Under the pieces are notes generated by a model. It saw nothing but the letters and a program-made list of their open reading frames with translations, ran no database searches and was not told the DNA's origin. From Pseudomonas sp. BBP2017 (GTDB taxonomy: Bacteria > Pseudomonadota > Gammaproteobacteria > Pseudomonadales > Pseudomonadaceae), in NCBI RefSeq assembly GCF_003024385.1, contig NZ_PVZN01000009.1, forward strand, positions 62,001 through 126,000: a stretch of DNA of 64,000 nucleotides. The letters run 5' to 3'. Shown here in pieces: positions 8,849 to 18,323 of this stretch. How positions within the stretch are numbered: the stretch's first letter is position 1; every line of letters begins with the position of its first letter. Both the position numbers and the translations under genes were made by a program.

Positions 8849-10117
8849 ATGTCAGATTTGAAAACCGCCGCTCTCGAATACCATGCTCAGCCTCGTCCGG
8901 GGAAACTGAGCGTCGAGCTCACCAAACCTACCGCGACTGCTCGCGACCTGGCGCTGGCCTACAGCCCTGGCGTGGCCGAGCCGGTACGTGAAATTGCTCG
9001 CGATCCGGAGCTGGCTTACAAGTACACCGGCAAGGGCAATCTGGTAGCAGTCATTTCCGACGGCACCGCCATCCTTGGTCTGGGTAACCTTGGCCCACTG
9101 GCGTCCAAGCCGGTCATGGAAGGCAAGGGTGTTCTGTTCAAGCGTTTCGCTGGCATCGATGTCTTCGATATCGAAGTCGACTCCGAAAGCCCACAAGCCT
9201 TCATCGACACCGTCAAGCGCATCTCCATCACTTTCGGTGGCATCAACCTGGAAGATATCAAGGCGCCTGAGTGCTTCGAGATCGAGCGTGCGCTGATCGA
9301 ACAGTGCGACATCCCGGTGTTCCACGATGACCAGCACGGCACGGCGATCGTTACCGCTGCCGGCATGATCAACGCTCTGGAAATCGCAGGCAAAAACCTG
9401 GCTGACGCCAAAATCGTCTGCCTGGGCGCTGGCGCTGCCGCCATCTCCTGCATGAAGCTGCTGGTGAGCATGGGTGCGCAGATCGAGAACATCTTCATGG
9501 TTGACCGTACTGGCGTGATTCACGCTGGCCGTGACGACCTGAACCAGTACAAGGCGGTCTTCGCCCACGCTACCGACAAGCGCACCCTGGCTGACGCCTT
9601 GCAAGGCGCTGACGTGTTCGTTGGTCTGTCCGGCCCGAACCTGCTGAGCGCTGAAGGCCTGAAGTCGATGGCACCGAACCCGATCGTCTTCGCCTGCTCC
9701 AACCCTGATCCGGAAATCGCCCCGGAGCTGGCGCACGCTACCCGTAGCGACGTGATCATGGCCACCGGTCGTTCCGACTATCCGAACCAGGTCAACAACG
9801 TGCTGGGCTTCCCGTTCATCTTCCGTGGTGCCCTGGACGTTCGCGCCAAGCGCATCAACGAAGAGATGAAGATCGCCGCCGCCAACGCCCTGAAAGACCT
9901 GGCCAAGCTGCCAGTGCCGAAGGAAGTTTGTGCAGCCTACGGCGTTGATTCGCTGGAGTTCGGCCGTGAGTACATCATTCCGAAGCCAATGGATGCCCGT
10001 CTGATCACCGTCGTATCCGATGCTGTGGCCAAGGCCGCGATCGAAACCGGCGTGGCGACCCTGCCGTATCCGAAGAACTACCCGCTGAAAAGCGTGGATG
10101 ACGTGTTCAACGGCTAA
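8849..10117 (+). CDS. maeB: Malic enzyme, short form (malate to pyruvate)
   Basis: A 422-residue oxidative decarboxylase converting malate to pyruvate and CO2, feeding NAD(P)H and pyruvate pools. Visible motifs: LAYSPGVAEPVREI, the catalytic region KGNLVAVISDGTAILGLG, HDDQHGTAIVTAAG (metal and malate site), and a Rossmann dinucleotide fold (IVCLGAGAAAISCMKL). It is the short form without the C-terminal phosphotransacetylase domain of the long MaeB. The start at 8849 (MSDLKTAALEY) is favoured over the ATGs at 8840 and 8792. NADP preference is assumed from Pseudomonas homologues, not shown here. A terminator and REP pair follow. Confidence 0.93.
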   Translation: MSDLKTAALEYHAQPRPGKLSVELTKPTATARDLALAYSPGVAEPVREIARDPELAYKYTGKGNLVAVISDGTAILGLGNLGPLASKPVMEGKGVLFKRFAGIDVFDIEVDSESPQAFIDTVKRISITFGGINLEDIKAPECFEIERALIEQCDIPVFHDDQHGTAIVTAAGMINALEIAGKNLADAKIVCLGAGAAAISCMKLLVSMGAQIENIFMVDRTGVIHAGRDDLNQYKAVFAHATDKRTLADALQGADVFVGLSGPNLLSAEGLKSMAPNPIVFACSNPDPEIAPELAHATRSDVIMATGRSDYPNQVNNVLGFPFIFRGALDVRAKRINEEMKIAAANALKDLAKLPVPKEVCAAYGVDSLEFGREYIIPKPMDARLITVVSDAVAKAAIETGVATLPYPKNYPLKSVDDVFNG

Positions 10118-10136
10118 GCCGTTGTAGCGTTGTAAC

Positions 10137-10171
10137 AAAAAGCCCCGGCTCGTGAGAGTCGGGGCTTTTTT
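10137..10171 (+). terminator. Intrinsic terminator after maeB
   Basis: AAAAAGCCCCGGCT / AGTCGGGGCTTTTTT stem with one G-U pair and a 6-nt loop, about 20 nt downstream of the maeB stop. A-tract and T-tract flank it, so it could act in both directions, also for ponA. Confidence 0.85.
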
Positions 10172-10183
10172 GTGTCTGTCTCG

Positions 10184-10267
10184 GTGGGAGCGGGCTTGCC
10201 CCGCGATTCGGTTTGTCAGTCACATCCCGTCGCGGGGCAAGTCGAGTCGTCGCACCGCCGCTCCCAC
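10184..10267. repeat. Inverted REP pair (BIME-like), one arm degenerate
   Basis: A left arm GTGGGAGCGGGCTTGCCCCGCG is followed after about 24 nt by a diverged inverted copy, in which CGCGGGGCAAG and CCGCTCCCAC are separated by an insertion-like stretch. It sits between the convergent ends of maeB and ponA. Confidence 0.8.
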
Positions 10268-10277
10268 AGGTTCCGAA

Positions 10278-12728
10278 TCAGAACAGATCGATCGGTGCCG
10301 CTTCATCCGCCGGTAGCGGGCTGCCCGGTGCCGAGCCATTGAGCTCGTTGACCGATGGCGGCGTGTCCTCGGCCTTGAACAGCTCGAAGTAGGCATTCGG
10401 CGTGCTCGGTGTTGCCGCCCGGCCACTGACTGGGTCGACCCGCAAGCTGAGGATGCCTTCCGGTTCGGCCGGGGCGTGGTTGGGTTTGTCTTTGAGCGCC
10501 GGGCCCATGAAGTTCATCCAGATCGGCAACGCCACGGTGCCACCGTATTCACGACGGCCCAGGGTTTCAGGCTGGTCGAAACCACTCCAGACGGTGGTTA
10601 CCAGGTCGGCGTTGTAGCCGGAGAACCAGGCATCCTTGGATTCGTTGGTGGTACCGGTCTTGCCTGCAAGGTCCGTGCGGCCCAGGGCCAGGGCGCGTCG
10701 CCCGGTGCCGCGCTTGATCACGTCCTGGAGCATGCTGGTGAGGATGTAGGTGGTGCGGCTGTCGATGATGCGTTCGGCCACTGCTGGCGGCTGTGGGAAG
10801 GCAGGCTGGTTGCTGGCAGGCGTGGCAGCGGCTTCGCCGGGGAGCTGAATGCTGATCGGCGCTTCTGGTGCGGCGATACCGGCTTCGACCTGTTCCGCTT
10901 GCGGCACCCGTGGCGGGTTGGCGGTAAACAGGGTTTCACCGTTGCGGCTTTCGATACGTTCGATCAGGTACGGGGTGATCTTGTAGCCGCCATTGGCAAA
11001 GGTGCTCCAGCCCGTGGCGATTTCCATCGGGGTCAGGGTGGCGGTGCCCAGGGCCAGGGACAGGTTGGGCGGCAGGTCCTGCTTGTTGAAGCCGAACTTG
11101 CTGATGTAGTCGATGGTCGGGCCGACACCCATGGCCTGCAGCAAACGGATCGATACCAGGTTGCGCGACTTGTACAGCGCTTCACGCATGCGGATCGGGC
11201 CGAGGAAGGTGTTGGTGTCGTTCTTCGGGCGCCAGACTTTGTCCAGGTATTCGTCGACGAACACGATCGGGGCATCGTTAACCAGGCTGGCCGCGGTGTA
11301 GCCGTTGTCCAGCGCTGCGCTGTAGACGAAAGGCTTGAAGCTTGAGCCCGGCTGACGTTTGGCCTGCATGGCGCGGTTGTAATTGCTCTGCTCGAAGGAG
11401 AAGCCACCCACCAGGGCGCGGATGGCGCCACTGTTGGGGTCGAGCGAGACCAATGCACTCTGCGCGCCCGGAACCTGGCTGAACTTCAGATCGCCGTTGT
11501 CCAGACGCTGGACGCGGATCAGGTCGCCAACCTGGGCGACGTCGGAAGGCTGTTGCGGCGCACGCCCCTGGCTATTGGTGTTGAGGAATGGGCGGGCCCA
11601 TTTCATGGTGTCCCAGGCCACATGCTCCAGCGTGTCGGCACGGGTCAGCACTTGCAGGCCGGTCTTGTCGACCTGGGTGACAATCACCGGCTCCAGGCCG
11701 CCCAGCGGGCGCTGCTTGCTGAGTTCCTGCAGCCAGGCAGCGTGAGTCTTGCCCGGGAAGCGTGCTTCAGGGCCGCGATAGCCATGGCGCTCATCGTAGG
11801 TGCTGAGGCCGTCGAGGACGGCTTTGTTGGCAATTTCCTGCAGGTCGCTCGGTACCGTGGTGGTGACCCGGAAACCTTCGGTGTAGGCATCGCTGCCATA
11901 TCGGCCAACCATTTCGGCGCGGGCCATCTCGGCGATGTAAGGGGCGCGGACTTCAGGCGTCGGCACGTGGTAACTGGCGTTGATCGGCTCAGCCAGGGCG
12001 GTCTGGTAACTGGCTTCGTCGATTTTGCCCAGTTTGTACATACGGCCCAGGATCCAGTCACGGCGCTCTTTGGCGCGCACCGGGTTGGCCAGCGGGTTGA
12101 AGCGCGACGGCGCCTTGGGCAGACCGGCGATCATGGCCATCTGCGCCAGGCTGATTTCACGGATCGACTTGCCGTAGTACACCTGCGCCGCAGCTTCGAT
12201 GCCGTAGGCACGGTTACCCAGGTAGATCTTGTTGACGTACAGCTCGAGGATCTCGTCTTTGGTCAGCTCGCGTTCGATCTGCAAGGCCAGGAGGATTTCG
12301 TTGGTTTTGCGCGAGAAGCTGCGTTCACTGCTGAGGAAGAAGTTCTTCGCTACCTGCATGGTGATGGTGCTGCCGCCGGTCTGGATGTGCCCGGACTTGA
12401 GCAATTGTGTTGCAGCACGCATCAGGCTGGCGGGGTCGACCCCGTAGTGATTGGCGAAATTGTCGTCTTCGGCCGAGAGCAAAGCCTGGATGAAATGCGG
12501 TGGAATGTCGGCGAAACGGATGGGAGAACGGCGCATCTCGCCAAACTCTGCGATCAGCTTTCCGTCGCTGCTGTAGACCCGCAACGGGATCTGCAACTGG
12601 ATGCTTCTGAGGGCCTCTACTGAGGGCAAGCTGGGGCTAAGATACAGAAACGCGCCGCTCAGGCCGAGCACGATTGCGCAAATGACTGCGACGAAAGACC
12701 ACCAGAAGAACTTCAGCAGGCGTATCAA
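10278..12728 (-). CDS. ponA: Penicillin-binding protein 1A (bifunctional)
   Basis: An 816-residue class A PBP: N-terminal membrane anchor (about 8-30), glycosyltransferase family 51 domain with catalytic Glu in ALLSAEDDNFANHYG and STITMQVAKNFFL, an OB-like insert, and a transpeptidase domain with SxxK as PGSSFKPFVYSAAL and KTGT as LAGKTGTTNESKDAWF. The tail after the transpeptidase is Pro/Ala-rich. It polymerises and cross-links peptidoglycan in the periplasm. The start codon is TTG (MIRLLKFFWW); no better in-frame ATG lies nearby. It diverges from the pilM operon, the conserved Pseudomonas arrangement. Confidence 0.96.
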   Translation of the reverse strand: MIRLLKFFWWSFVAVICAIVLGLSGAFLYLSPSLPSVEALRSIQLQIPLRVYSSDGKLIAEFGEMRRSPIRFADIPPHFIQALLSAEDDNFANHYGVDPASLMRAATQLLKSGHIQTGGSTITMQVAKNFFLSSERSFSRKTNEILLALQIERELTKDEILELYVNKIYLGNRAYGIEAAAQVYYGKSIREISLAQMAMIAGLPKAPSRFNPLANPVRAKERRDWILGRMYKLGKIDEASYQTALAEPINASYHVPTPEVRAPYIAEMARAEMVGRYGSDAYTEGFRVTTTVPSDLQEIANKAVLDGLSTYDERHGYRGPEARFPGKTHAAWLQELSKQRPLGGLEPVIVTQVDKTGLQVLTRADTLEHVAWDTMKWARPFLNTNSQGRAPQQPSDVAQVGDLIRVQRLDNGDLKFSQVPGAQSALVSLDPNSGAIRALVGGFSFEQSNYNRAMQAKRQPGSSFKPFVYSAALDNGYTAASLVNDAPIVFVDEYLDKVWRPKNDTNTFLGPIRMREALYKSRNLVSIRLLQAMGVGPTIDYISKFGFNKQDLPPNLSLALGTATLTPMEIATGWSTFANGGYKITPYLIERIESRNGETLFTANPPRVPQAEQVEAGIAAPEAPISIQLPGEAAATPASNQPAFPQPPAVAERIIDSRTTYILTSMLQDVIKRGTGRRALALGRTDLAGKTGTTNESKDAWFSGYNADLVTTVWSGFDQPETLGRREYGGTVALPIWMNFMGPALKDKPNHAPAEPEGILSLRVDPVSGRAATPSTPNAYFELFKAEDTPPSVNELNGSAPGSPLPADEAAPIDLF

Positions 12729-12905
12729 GGCTTTTGGGCGTCCAGGTAAAAGAGTGGGTTGCGCGCAGGACCAGCGGATAAGGAAAAACGCTGGGCATTA
12801 TAAGCATTTTTCGCACGGTCGCGTTATTGGCGCGCCTGTCAGGGAACTCAGTCAGGTTTGACGGGGCAAAGCCCCTGTTGAGCTGCAGCGATCGAGGGAA
12901 AATCG

Positions 12906-13832
12906 ATGTTTGGACGCCTAGGCAAGGATGCCGGTTCACTTCTGGGGGTAGAAATAACCCCTCCGTTCATCAGGCTGGTGCGCTTGCACCGTCACCGCGG
13001 TCGTTACAGCGTGCAAGCCTGGGCGCTCGAGCCCTTGCCCGCAGCGGCCATGCGCAATGGCTGGATTGCTGATCCCGAACAGGTTGGCGCGGCCTTGCTC
13101 CAGGCAGTCCGGCGTAGCGCTGGGCAGGTGCGCAGGGCAGCCGTTGCGCTGCCAGGTGGGCTGGTGATCGAGAAGCTGCTGTCGATGCCGGCGAACGTTG
13201 ATGACGCAGCCATTGTTGAGCGTCTGCCAGTCGATTGCGGCCAGTTCGTTCCTTTTGCCCTTGAGGATGCGGCCATCGACTTTCAGGTCGTGGGGCCCGA
13301 TCCCGACGAACCGCAGCACCAACAAGTCGTTGTTGCCGCCTGTCAACTGGCGTTGCTGGATGTTCTCCAGGCCAGCCTCGAGTCCGCCGGCATGTGCGCT
13401 TGTGTGGTTGAGCCTGACAGTCATGCCTTGCGTCGTGCGGTGCAGTACGAGGGGGTTTTGCTGCAAGTTGAGGCCGATGCCCTGGTTTTTCATGAGTGGG
13501 GTGCGGGGCCGGTGTCGCTGCGTCGTGAGGTGCGCATGTCAAATCAGGGCGACTTTGTGCAGTCGTTGGCGACGGCTGTGGATAACTACCTGCTATCCAG
13601 GCCGGGGACGGCCTTGCCAGAGCAGTTGTTGCTTGCAGGCGCCGCTACTGCTGATCCCCGCTTGCTCGTACAGTTGCAGCAACGCCTCGGCCTGGAGATG
13701 CACCATGCCAACCCTTTCAAGCATCTGGCATTAGCGCCAGGCCTGCAGTCCCGTCCTTCGCTGGCGCAGGCCCCGTGTCTTACAGTCGCTTGCGGTCTGG
13801 CAATGCGTGAGGACGATCGATGCCTGGCTTGA
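12906..13832 (+). CDS. pilM: Type IV pilus inner-membrane platform protein PilM (short form)
   Basis: A 308-residue actin-like cytoplasmic ATPase homologue that binds the N-terminal tail of PilN. MFGRLGKDAGSLLGVEITPP gives the usual start, and a GAGAFT-type fold remnant (LLAGAATADPRL) is present. It is about 45 residues shorter than the Pseudomonas aeruginosa protein as I recall it. GAGGGA-type ribosome binding site (GAGGGA) precedes the ATG. It overlaps pilN by 13 nt. First gene of a compact pilM-N-O/P-Q set that diverges from ponA. Confidence 0.88.
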   Translation: MFGRLGKDAGSLLGVEITPPFIRLVRLHRHRGRYSVQAWALEPLPAAAMRNGWIADPEQVGAALLQAVRRSAGQVRRAAVALPGGLVIEKLLSMPANVDDAAIVERLPVDCGQFVPFALEDAAIDFQVVGPDPDEPQHQQVVVAACQLALLDVLQASLESAGMCACVVEPDSHALRRAVQYEGVLLQVEADALVFHEWGAGPVSLRREVRMSNQGDFVQSLATAVDNYLLSRPGTALPEQLLLAGAATADPRLLVQLQQRLGLEMHHANPFKHLALAPGLQSRPSLAQAPCLTVACGLAMREDDRCLA

Positions 13833-14347
13833 ATCTGTTGCCCTGGCGTGAGCAGCGGCGCCTGGCCGGTATCCGGCGTTTGCAGTTGCTGTTGTGTGGC
13901 GTAGGGCTGATGGCTGTGCTGGTTACTGTGCTGACGGACTATCTGGGGCGACAGGCGCAGCAGCGCCAGATCCGCGAAAATGCCACGATCCAGCAGGCGA
14001 TCGACAGCCTCGATGCTCAATTGGCGCAGCTAGCGCAACACGAAGTTGAGCAGCAGCAGATCCGGGGCAGGTTGCAAGCGCTGGAGTCTCTGCGCGGCAA
14101 GCGCTTGTTTCTGGTGGATCTTCTCGAGCAACTTGAACGTGCCGTACCTCAGGGGGTACAGCTCACGGCGGCGACCCGGCAAGGTGCGCGCCTGCATATC
14201 CATGGGCTGGCGCACTCCGGTTCGCTGGTTGCGCAGCTGTTGCGCAACCTCTCTTGCGCGCTAGGGAAGACCGAATTGCAGCAAGTGAAGGCTGTGGATG
14301 AAGGGGAGGCGTTCGAGTTGAGCGTGGCCTTGAGGGCTGACTCTTGA
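13820..14347 (+). CDS. pilN: Type IV pilus assembly protein PilN
   Basis: A 175-residue bitopic protein. The N-terminal cytoplasmic motif LNLLPWREQRR is the PilM-docking peptide; a membrane helix follows at about 23-42 (LLLCGVGLMAVLVTVLTDYL), then a coiled-coil (about 45-95) and a small periplasmic ferredoxin-like domain. It pairs with PilO to form the alignment subcomplex. Overlaps pilM by 13 nt and the downstream pilO-P frame by 4 nt. Confidence 0.9.
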   Translation: MPGLNLLPWREQRRLAGIRRLQLLLCGVGLMAVLVTVLTDYLGRQAQQRQIRENATIQQAIDSLDAQLAQLAQHEVEQQQIRGRLQALESLRGKRLFLVDLLEQLERAVPQGVQLTAATRQGARLHIHGLAHSGSLVAQLLRNLSCALGKTELQQVKAVDEGEAFELSVALRADS

Positions 14348-15273
14348 ACCTGTCGGCCATCGCTCGATGGCAGCTGGTGACGGGCTCGCCCGTCAGGCAA
14401 ACGTTATTGCTGGTTGGTTGTCTGGCGCTGCTGCTGGGGCTTGCCTACAGCGTTCATTTGCGGGCTCTTTTCGTCGAAATCGAGAAGGGCGCCGAACAGG
14501 CGCAGTACTTGCGGATCGAGCAGGCAGACAAGGCTGCAGGTACGCGGGCGCTTGCCGCCCATGAGGCGCGACTGGCTGCGGCGTACCAGAATCTTGATGA
14601 GGCGCGCTGGAGGTTGGCTGCGGGCGGTGAGCTGGCTGACCTGCTGGAAAACATTGCGTACCAGGCTCAGTCGACCGGAGTGTTTGTCGAACAGCTAGAG
14701 CTGTTACCGGAAATCCTCCATGACCAGCACATTGAGCTGCCCATGCAGCTTCAGTTGCAAGGCACTTACCTGGCGTTACTGACTTTTACCCACGGTCTTG
14801 CTCATCTGCCCCGACTCATCACTTTTCAGGATTTCTCTTTGCTGCCGACGCAGTCGGGCCTGCGTTTACAGGTACACCTCAGCGCCTACCGCAGCCGGCT
14901 GACGAGCGCGGTCTCTGGCCTCTCTGGATTGGAGCCAGAGCCAGAGCCTGTGCCTCCGGTGCCGGGCGTTTCGCGAAGTCCGTTCGAGCCCTCCTCCCTG
15001 ATGCAGAACCGTCAGTACCTGGAAACCTTGCCACTCGACCAGTTTGAGATGATTGGCAGCCTTGCCCGTGGTTCGGTGCGCTTTGCCTTGCTACAAGTCG
15101 CTGGCGTCGTCCATCGCCTGCAGCTGGGTGATCGCCTGGGGCGTGATCAGGGGCGGGTCGTGGGCATTGATGAGCGGCAGATCGAAATAGCCGAGCAAGT
15201 GTTTGTGGTGGGCAAGGGCTGGATCGAGCGGCGTCGAACGCTGAGCCTGAAGCGGCCTGCAGGCGCGGGATAA
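14344..15273 (+). CDS. PilO-PilP fusion protein
   Basis: A 309-residue protein that joins two normally separate pilus alignment proteins. Residues 1-185 are PilO-like: a membrane helix (about 20-38), a coiled-coil, and a periplasmic domain with GTYLALLTFTHGLAHLPRL and ITFQDFSLLP. After a linker rich in Glu/Pro (EPEPEPVPPVPG, about 200-211), residues about 215-309 are PilP-like: RSPFEP, LPLDQFEMIGSL, LQLGDRLGRDQGRVVGI. The PilP signal peptide and lipobox Cys are absent, so the PilP part is tethered through the PilO membrane helix. The start is TTG overlapping the pilN stop (TTGA). A single continuous frame, not a sequencing join. Confidence 0.88.
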   Translation: MNLSAIARWQLVTGSPVRQTLLLVGCLALLLGLAYSVHLRALFVEIEKGAEQAQYLRIEQADKAAGTRALAAHEARLAAAYQNLDEARWRLAAGGELADLLENIAYQAQSTGVFVEQLELLPEILHDQHIELPMQLQLQGTYLALLTFTHGLAHLPRLITFQDFSLLPTQSGLRLQVHLSAYRSRLTSAVSGLSGLEPEPEPVPPVPGVSRSPFEPSSLMQNRQYLETLPLDQFEMIGSLARGSVRFALLQVAGVVHRLQLGDRLGRDQGRVVGIDERQIEIAEQVFVVGKGWIERRRTLSLKRPAGAG

Positions 15274-15297
15274 AGCAGTGGACCAGGGAGGTCGCAG

Positions 15298-16587
15298 ATG
15301 AGGACGGGATGGAATATGGCGGTATTCGCCGGGTTGTTTACCCTGCAGGCTGCCGGCGCAGTGTCGGCCAGTGGCGCGCCACCGGACGAACCTTTGTCGT
15401 TGAACTTCCAGGATGTCGAGGTGCGTTCGGTGTTGCAGGTGCTGGCTGATTTTTCCGGGGTCAACCTGGTCGCCAGCGATGCGGTGCAGGGCAGGGTCAC
15501 CCTGCGCCTGCAGGATGTGTCCTGGGAGCAAGCGCTGGATCTGGTGCTGCGTAGCAAAGGCTTGGAGCAGCGTGCCGAAGGCAATGTCCTGCTGGTGGCG
15601 CCCATCGGCGAACTGGCCGGGCAGCAACGGCAACTGCTGGAAGGTCGTCAGCAGGTGGCCAGCCTGGTGCCGACACGCCGAGAGCTGCTGCCGATTCACT
15701 ATGCCCAGGCTGTGGACATAGCGGCTGTGTTCCATTCGCTGATGGATAACGATCCATTCGACGCGGCTCCGGGAGCGCTGAGTGTCGATGAGCGGACCAA
15801 CACCCTGATCGCGCGCCAGACTCCAGAGCGCCTGGAGGAGTTGCGTCAGTTGATCGCTCGCCTGGATGTGCCGGTGCGCCAGGTCATGATCGAGGCGAGG
15901 ATCGTTGAGGCGAATGTCGACTACGAAAGGAGTCTGGGCGTGCGCTGGGGCGGGGCGCTGAATCTGGGCAGTGGTCTGGTGCTGGGCGGTGCCGACACCT
16001 TTGTCGACCTGGGGGCGGAGCGGGCTACCTCGGCCATCGGTTTGGGGCTGGTGCGCGATAACGTCCTGCTCGACCTGGAGCTTAGCGCCATGGAGAAATC
16101 CGGCAATGGTGAAATTATCTCCCAGCCCAAAGTGGTCACCGCCGACAAGGAAACCGCGCGGATCCTCAAGGGTACTGAAGTGCCTTATCAGGAAACCAGT
16201 GGCAGTGGCGCTACCTCGGTGACCTTTCGTGAGGCCTCGCTGTCGTTGGAGGTGACGCCGCAGATCACCCCGGACAACCGGGTGATCATGGCCGTGAAAG
16301 TGACCAAGGATGAGCCGGACTACCTCAATGCCTTGGCCCATGTGCCGCCGATCCGCAAAAACGAGGTCAACGCCAAGGTGCGCGTCAGGGACGGCGAGAC
16401 CATCGTGATCGGTGGCGTGTACTCAACGGTGCAAAGTAAAGTTGTCGATAAGGTGCCATTTTTCGGCGATGTGCCGTATGTTGGGCGGCTGTTTCGTCGC
16501 GATGTTCTACAAGAGAAAAAATCCGAGCTGCTGGTCTTCCTGACTCCGCGTATCATGAGTGACCAGGCGATTGCTGTGAGTCGTTGA
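15298..16587 (+). CDS. pilQ: Type IV pilus/DNA-uptake secretin PilQ, short form without AMIN domains
   Basis: A 429-residue outer-membrane secretin. It has a signal sequence (to about residue 26), one short secretin N-domain ([20 protein letters not shown], about 34-100), a second N1-type domain, and the secretin barrel (about 190-425) with [28 protein letters not shown] and [15 protein letters not shown]. The two N-terminal AMIN (peptidoglycan-binding) domains of the roughly 700-residue PilQ are missing, which makes it resemble HofQ/ComE secretins. It forms the outer-membrane exit or entry pore and should contact the PilP part of the upstream fusion. aroK follows after 4 nt. Confidence 0.9.
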   Translation: MRTGWNMAVFAGLFTLQAAGAVSASGAPPDEPLSLNFQDVEVRSVLQVLADFSGVNLVASDAVQGRVTLRLQDVSWEQALDLVLRSKGLEQRAEGNVLLVAPIGELAGQQRQLLEGRQQVASLVPTRRELLPIHYAQAVDIAAVFHSLMDNDPFDAAPGALSVDERTNTLIARQTPERLEELRQLIARLDVPVRQVMIEARIVEANVDYERSLGVRWGGALNLGSGLVLGGADTFVDLGAERATSAIGLGLVRDNVLLDLELSAMEKSGNGEIISQPKVVTADKETARILKGTEVPYQETSGSGATSVTFREASLSLEVTPQITPDNRVIMAVKVTKDEPDYLNALAHVPPIRKNEVNAKVRVRDGETIVIGGVYSTVQSKVVDKVPFFGDVPYVGRLFRRDVLQEKKSELLVFLTPRIMSDQAIAVSR

Positions 16588-16591
16588 TTCT

Positions 16592-17110
16592 GTGCGAAAT
16601 TTGATACTTGTGGGGCCCATGGGTGCTGGTAAAAGCACCATCGGTCGCCTGTTAGCCAAAGAGCTGCGCCTGCCGTTCAAAGATTCCGACAAGGAAATTG
16701 AACTGCGTACCGGCGCCAATATCCCGTGGATCTTCGACAAGGAAGGCGAACCGGGCTTTCGTGACCGTGAGCAGGCGATGATTGCCGAGCTGTGCGCGTT
16801 CGATGGCGTGGTGCTGGCCACTGGTGGAGGTGCGGTGATGCGCGATGCCAATCGCCAGGCCCTGCATGCCGGCGGGCGGGTGGTGTACCTGCACGCCTCG
16901 GTCGAGCAGCAGGTCGGGCGCACTTCGCGTGACCGCAACCGGCCATTGCTGCGCACCGCCAATCCGGAGGCGACGTTGCGTGCCCTGCTGGAGGTCCGTG
17001 ATCCGCTCTACCGCGAGATCGCTGATCTGGTAGTGGAAACCGACGAGCGGCCGCCGCGAATGGTTGTGCAGGATATTCTCGAGCGCTTGCAGAAGTTGCC
17101 GCCCCGTTAA
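16592..17110 (+). CDS. aroK: Shikimate kinase
   Basis: A 172-residue kinase that phosphorylates shikimate at O3 (chorismate pathway). Walker [10 protein letters not shown] at residues 8-16, the shikimate-binding DSDKEIE and GATGGGAV-like loop ([12 protein letters not shown]), and lid arginines ([11 protein letters not shown]) are all present. The GTG start lies 4 nt after the pilQ stop, so it is the next gene of the pil operon. aroB follows after about 100 nt. Confidence 0.96.
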   Translation: MRNLILVGPMGAGKSTIGRLLAKELRLPFKDSDKEIELRTGANIPWIFDKEGEPGFRDREQAMIAELCAFDGVVLATGGGAVMRDANRQALHAGGRVVYLHASVEQQVGRTSRDRNRPLLRTANPEATLRALLEVRDPLYREIADLVVETDERPPRMVVQDILERLQKLPPR

Positions 17111-17209
17111 GCCAGGACTATCCTCGGCGACCAGTCATGCCATGACAGGGCACACCGTTATCGCGCGGGTCGAGCCATCGATGCCGCGCCTCGTTCATTG
17201 TGGGGACAC

Positions 17210-18307
17210 ATGCAGACACTAAAGGTCGAATTGGGCGAACGTAGCTACCCGATCTACATTGGCGAAGGCCTGCTGGATCAACCTGAACTGCTGGCGCCGC
17301 ATATTGCCGGCCGACAGGTCGCCATTATCTCCAATGAGACTGTCGCACCCCTTTATCTTGATCGTCTGAGCAAGACCCTGGGTGCCTATTCGGTGCTGCC
17401 GGTGGTGTTGCCGGATGGCGAGGCCTTCAAGAACTGGGAAACCCTGCAGCTGATTTTCGATGCCTTGCTCACGGCTCGCCACGACCGCCGCACCACGGTG
17501 GTTGCCTTGGGTGGCGGGGTGATAGGCGACATGGCCGGGTTTGCCGCCGCTTGCTACCAGCGTGGCGTGGACTTCATCCAGGTGCCGACGACCTTGCTGT
17601 CCCAGGTCGATTCTTCGGTGGGCGGTAAAACCGGTATCAACCACCCGCTGGGCAAGAACATGGTCGGCGCCTTCTATCAGCCCAATGCGGTGCTGATTGA
17701 CACCTGCAGCCTCAACACCCTGCCGCCGCGCGAACTGTCGGCCGGCCTTGCCGAAGTGATCAAGTACGGCCTGATTTGTGACGAACCGTTCCTGGGCTGG
17801 CTTGAAGCGAATATGGATGCCTTGCGCGGCCTGGATCAGGTTGCCCTGACCGAGGCGATTGCGCGCTCCTGTGCGGCCAAGGCCGCCGTTGTCGGTGCTG
17901 ATGAGCGCGAGTCTGGCGTACGCGCCACCCTCAACCTCGGTCATACCTTCGGCCACGCCATCGAAACCCACATGGGTTATGGTGTATGGCTGCATGGCGA
18001 GGCCGTGGCAGCGGGCACCGTGATGGCGCTGGAGATGTCCATGCGCCTGGGCTGGATCAGCCAGCAGGAGCGTGATCGTGGCATCCGCTTATTCCAGCAG
18101 GCAGGCTTGCCGGTGATGCCGCCAGAGGAAATGACCCCGGCGCAGTTCATGGAGCACATGGCAGTAGATAAAAAGGTACTCGACGGTCGTCTGCGTCTGG
18201 TCCTGCTGCGCCGAATGGGCGCAGCGGTGGTCACCGACGACTATCCGAAAGAGATTCTTCAGGCCACGCTGGCTGCGGATTACCGCGCGATCGTGGCCCA
18301 GCTTTGA
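17210..18307 (+). CDS. aroB: 3-dehydroquinate synthase
   Basis: A 365-residue NAD-dependent enzyme converting DAHP to 3-dehydroquinate, the second chorismate-pathway step. Motifs: [40 protein letters not shown] (dinucleotide and phosphate sites) and [12 protein letters not shown] (zinc ligands). The start at 17210 ([11 protein letters not shown]) follows a GGGGACAC ribosome binding site; the upstream GTG at 17198 was rejected. Confidence 0.97.
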   Translation: MQTLKVELGERSYPIYIGEGLLDQPELLAPHIAGRQVAIISNETVAPLYLDRLSKTLGAYSVLPVVLPDGEAFKNWETLQLIFDALLTARHDRRTTVVALGGGVIGDMAGFAAACYQRGVDFIQVPTTLLSQVDSSVGGKTGINHPLGKNMVGAFYQPNAVLIDTCSLNTLPPRELSAGLAEVIKYGLICDEPFLGWLEANMDALRGLDQVALTEAIARSCAAKAAVVGADERESGVRATLNLGHTFGHAIETHMGYGVWLHGEAVAAGTVMALEMSMRLGWISQQERDRGIRLFQQAGLPVMPPEEMTPAQFMEHMAVDKKVLDGRLRLVLLRRMGAAVVTDDYPKEILQATLAADYRAIVAQL

Positions 18308-18323
18308 GGTTGATGAGCGTCCG

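Noticed and set aside
10220..10426. Short minus-strand frame running into the ponA 3' end
   Set aside because: It crosses the REP pair and reads the ponA C-terminus in another frame; composition is not protein-like.
12855..12875. A GGGGCAAAGCCCC hairpin between ponA and pilM
   Set aside because: Only a 5-bp stem, without a T-run, and close to the pilM start; not strong enough to call a regulatory site.
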